Source of the DNA: PCC-6802 sp943367755
GTDB taxonomy: Bacteria > Cyanobacteriota > Cyanobacteriia > Pseudanabaenales > Pseudanabaenaceae
Reading direction: 5' to 3'
Assembly (NCBI GenBank): GCA_943367755.1
Contig: CALRKB020000026.1
Location: 1 to 64,000, forward strand
DNA: 64,000 nt
Numbering within the stretch: the stretch's first letter is position 1; every line of letters starts with the position of its first letter. Made by a program: the position numbers and the translations under genes. Below, piece after piece: positions 63,404-64,000 of the stretch. A model generated the notes under the pieces. The model saw nothing but the letters and a program-made list of their open reading frames with translations. It searched no databases and was not told the origin of the DNA.

Positions 63404-63550
63404 GTGGAACTGGTTCCGTTGCATGGGAGGCAAAAAAACTTGTTCTGCAAAGGATGCAAGGATTTACTCTGAAGCTAAGACGATCGGCCTAAACGCCATA
63501 CCTCTTGCTATGACAGGATTGTTTAATCCCACTTGGCGGAACCAGTGCCA
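63404..63550 (+). ncRNA. Candidate rod-shaped structured RNA (6S-like outline)
   Basis: ACTGGTTCCG (63409-63418) pairs perfectly with CGGAACCAGT (63537-63546). Inside it TGGGA (63424-63428) pairs with TCCCA (63527-63531). Further in, GCAAG pairs with CTTGC, leaving a central open region, and an AT-rich tail with ATTTTT follows. The outline resembles 6S RNA, but length (about 147) is shorter than usual and no sequence signature is proven. The strand is assumed from the tail. Alternative: a promoter-associated inverted repeat. Confidence 0.35.
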
Positions 63551-63637
63551 ATTTTTAATAGTGGGCTTTTAATGTCTTTATACTAAGCGATCGCGCTTTA
63601 GTGCGAAAATCTAGTCTACTAGCAACCAACCAACTCC

Positions 63638-64000
63638 ATGCATAGCAACTCCATCAAAAGACTAGTCAAAGGTCTGCGCAATTTTAAACAAAGCCACTAT
63701 TGCAACCATCAGGATCTATTCGAGCAACTATCCCACGGGCAGAAACCTCGGGTTTTGTTCGTTACCTGTTCGGACTCTCGCATCGATCCCAACTTGCTCA
63801 CCCAAACCGATCTGGGCGAACTGTTTGTTATTCGTAACGCTGGCAATATTATCCCTCCCTATGGTGCGACTAATGGCGGTGAAGGTGCAGCCGTAGAATA
63901 CGCAATCCATGCCCTGGGCATTGAGGAGGTAATTGTCTGCGGTCATTCCCACTGTGGCGCAATGAAGGGGCTACTGAAGTTGCAAAAACTAGAAGAGGAT
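63638..64000 (+). CDS. Beta-carbonic anhydrase, carboxysomal CcaA/IcfA type (partial)
   Basis: The first 121 residues are in the window and the gene runs off the right edge. Zinc and active-site residues are visible: TCSDSR (Cys, Asp, Arg) and CGHSHCG (His, Cys). The segments LFEQLSHGQKPRVLF, FVIRNAGNIIPPYGA and GHSHCGAMKGLLKL match carboxysomal CcaA/IcfA. It converts bicarbonate to CO2 for Rubisco inside the carboxysome. Other carboxysome genes are not seen. Confidence 0.92.
   Translation, partial: MHSNSIKRLVKGLRNFKQSHYCNHQDLFEQLSHGQKPRVLFVTCSDSRIDPNLLTQTDLGELFVIRNAGNIIPPYGATNGGEGAAVEYAIHALGIEEVIVCGHSHCGAMKGLLKLQKLEED

Overview
The window is chromosomal DNA from a cyanobacterium. The evidence is a petC-petA (Rieske/cytochrome f) pair, a petN gene, a carboxysomal-type beta-carbonic anhydrase at the right edge, a CIRCE-controlled groES-groEL1 operon, MEKHLA, DUF29 and Uma2 proteins, and many GCGATCGC (HIP1-type) octamers. 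Base composition is intermediate. A filamentous Pseudanabaena/Leptolyngbya-like strain is plausible, but genus cannot be fixed by eye. Most genes are ordinary housekeeping genes packed on both strands.

Layout. 0.3-6.5 kb (minus): two unknown proteins, an EGY/site-2-protease relative that has lost its zinc ligands, fructose-1,6-bisphosphatase, petA and petC. 6.8-13 kb: a MEKHLA protein, then envelope genes (GtrA, GT2), an ATPase/putative nuclease pair, a Uma2 protein and a large membrane protein. 13.1-13.9 kb: petN, a 42-residue membrane ORF and an IS4 transposase remnant. 13.9-18.4 kb: a complete carbohydrate ABC importer. 18.5-22.5 kb: a fatty acid desaturase divergent from a cyclopropane-synthase-like methyltransferase, a CobT-like protein and tRNA-Thr. 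22.6-28.7 kb: a peptidoglycan-binding repeat protein, a hydrolase and groESL.

28.7-35.8 kb is a self-contained export island: HlyD adaptor, ECF sigma factor, anti-sigma factor, a 43-residue double-glycine leader peptide, a C39-peptidase ABC exporter and a small RTX protein. Four promoter-like sites of the form TGATCC-N16-CGTA, with identical spacing, lie upstream of the sigma gene, hlyD, the peptide gene and the RTX gene. I infer an autoregulated ECF regulon controlling peptide and RTX secretion.

35.8-39.4 kb: tadA, a P-loop/UvrD-like protein and a CbiX-type chelatase. 39.4-50.7 kb is an apparent five-gene minus-strand operon. Its first gene encodes an NRPS-like A-PCP-thioester-reductase whose adenylation domain is interrupted by a PilZ (c-di-GMP receptor) domain. 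It is followed by two hybrid histidine kinases, a REC-GGDEF cyclase with an intact active site and I-site, and a PAS-GGDEF-EAL protein with a degenerate cyclase and an apparently intact phosphodiesterase. This suggests that c-di-GMP made and degraded by the same operon controls a reductive NRPS-like enzyme, and it is the best candidate here for an undescribed system.

50.7-64 kb: a roughly 1 kb non-coding leader with tandem repeats, an SDR, then housekeeping genes (WecG-type transferase, parvulin, MotA/ExbB, coaE, pyrE, DUF58, a lipid kinase, rsmD, rodA). Also here are a P450 pseudogene made by a large internal deletion, a rod-like structured RNA candidate and the start of a beta-carbonic anhydrase gene.
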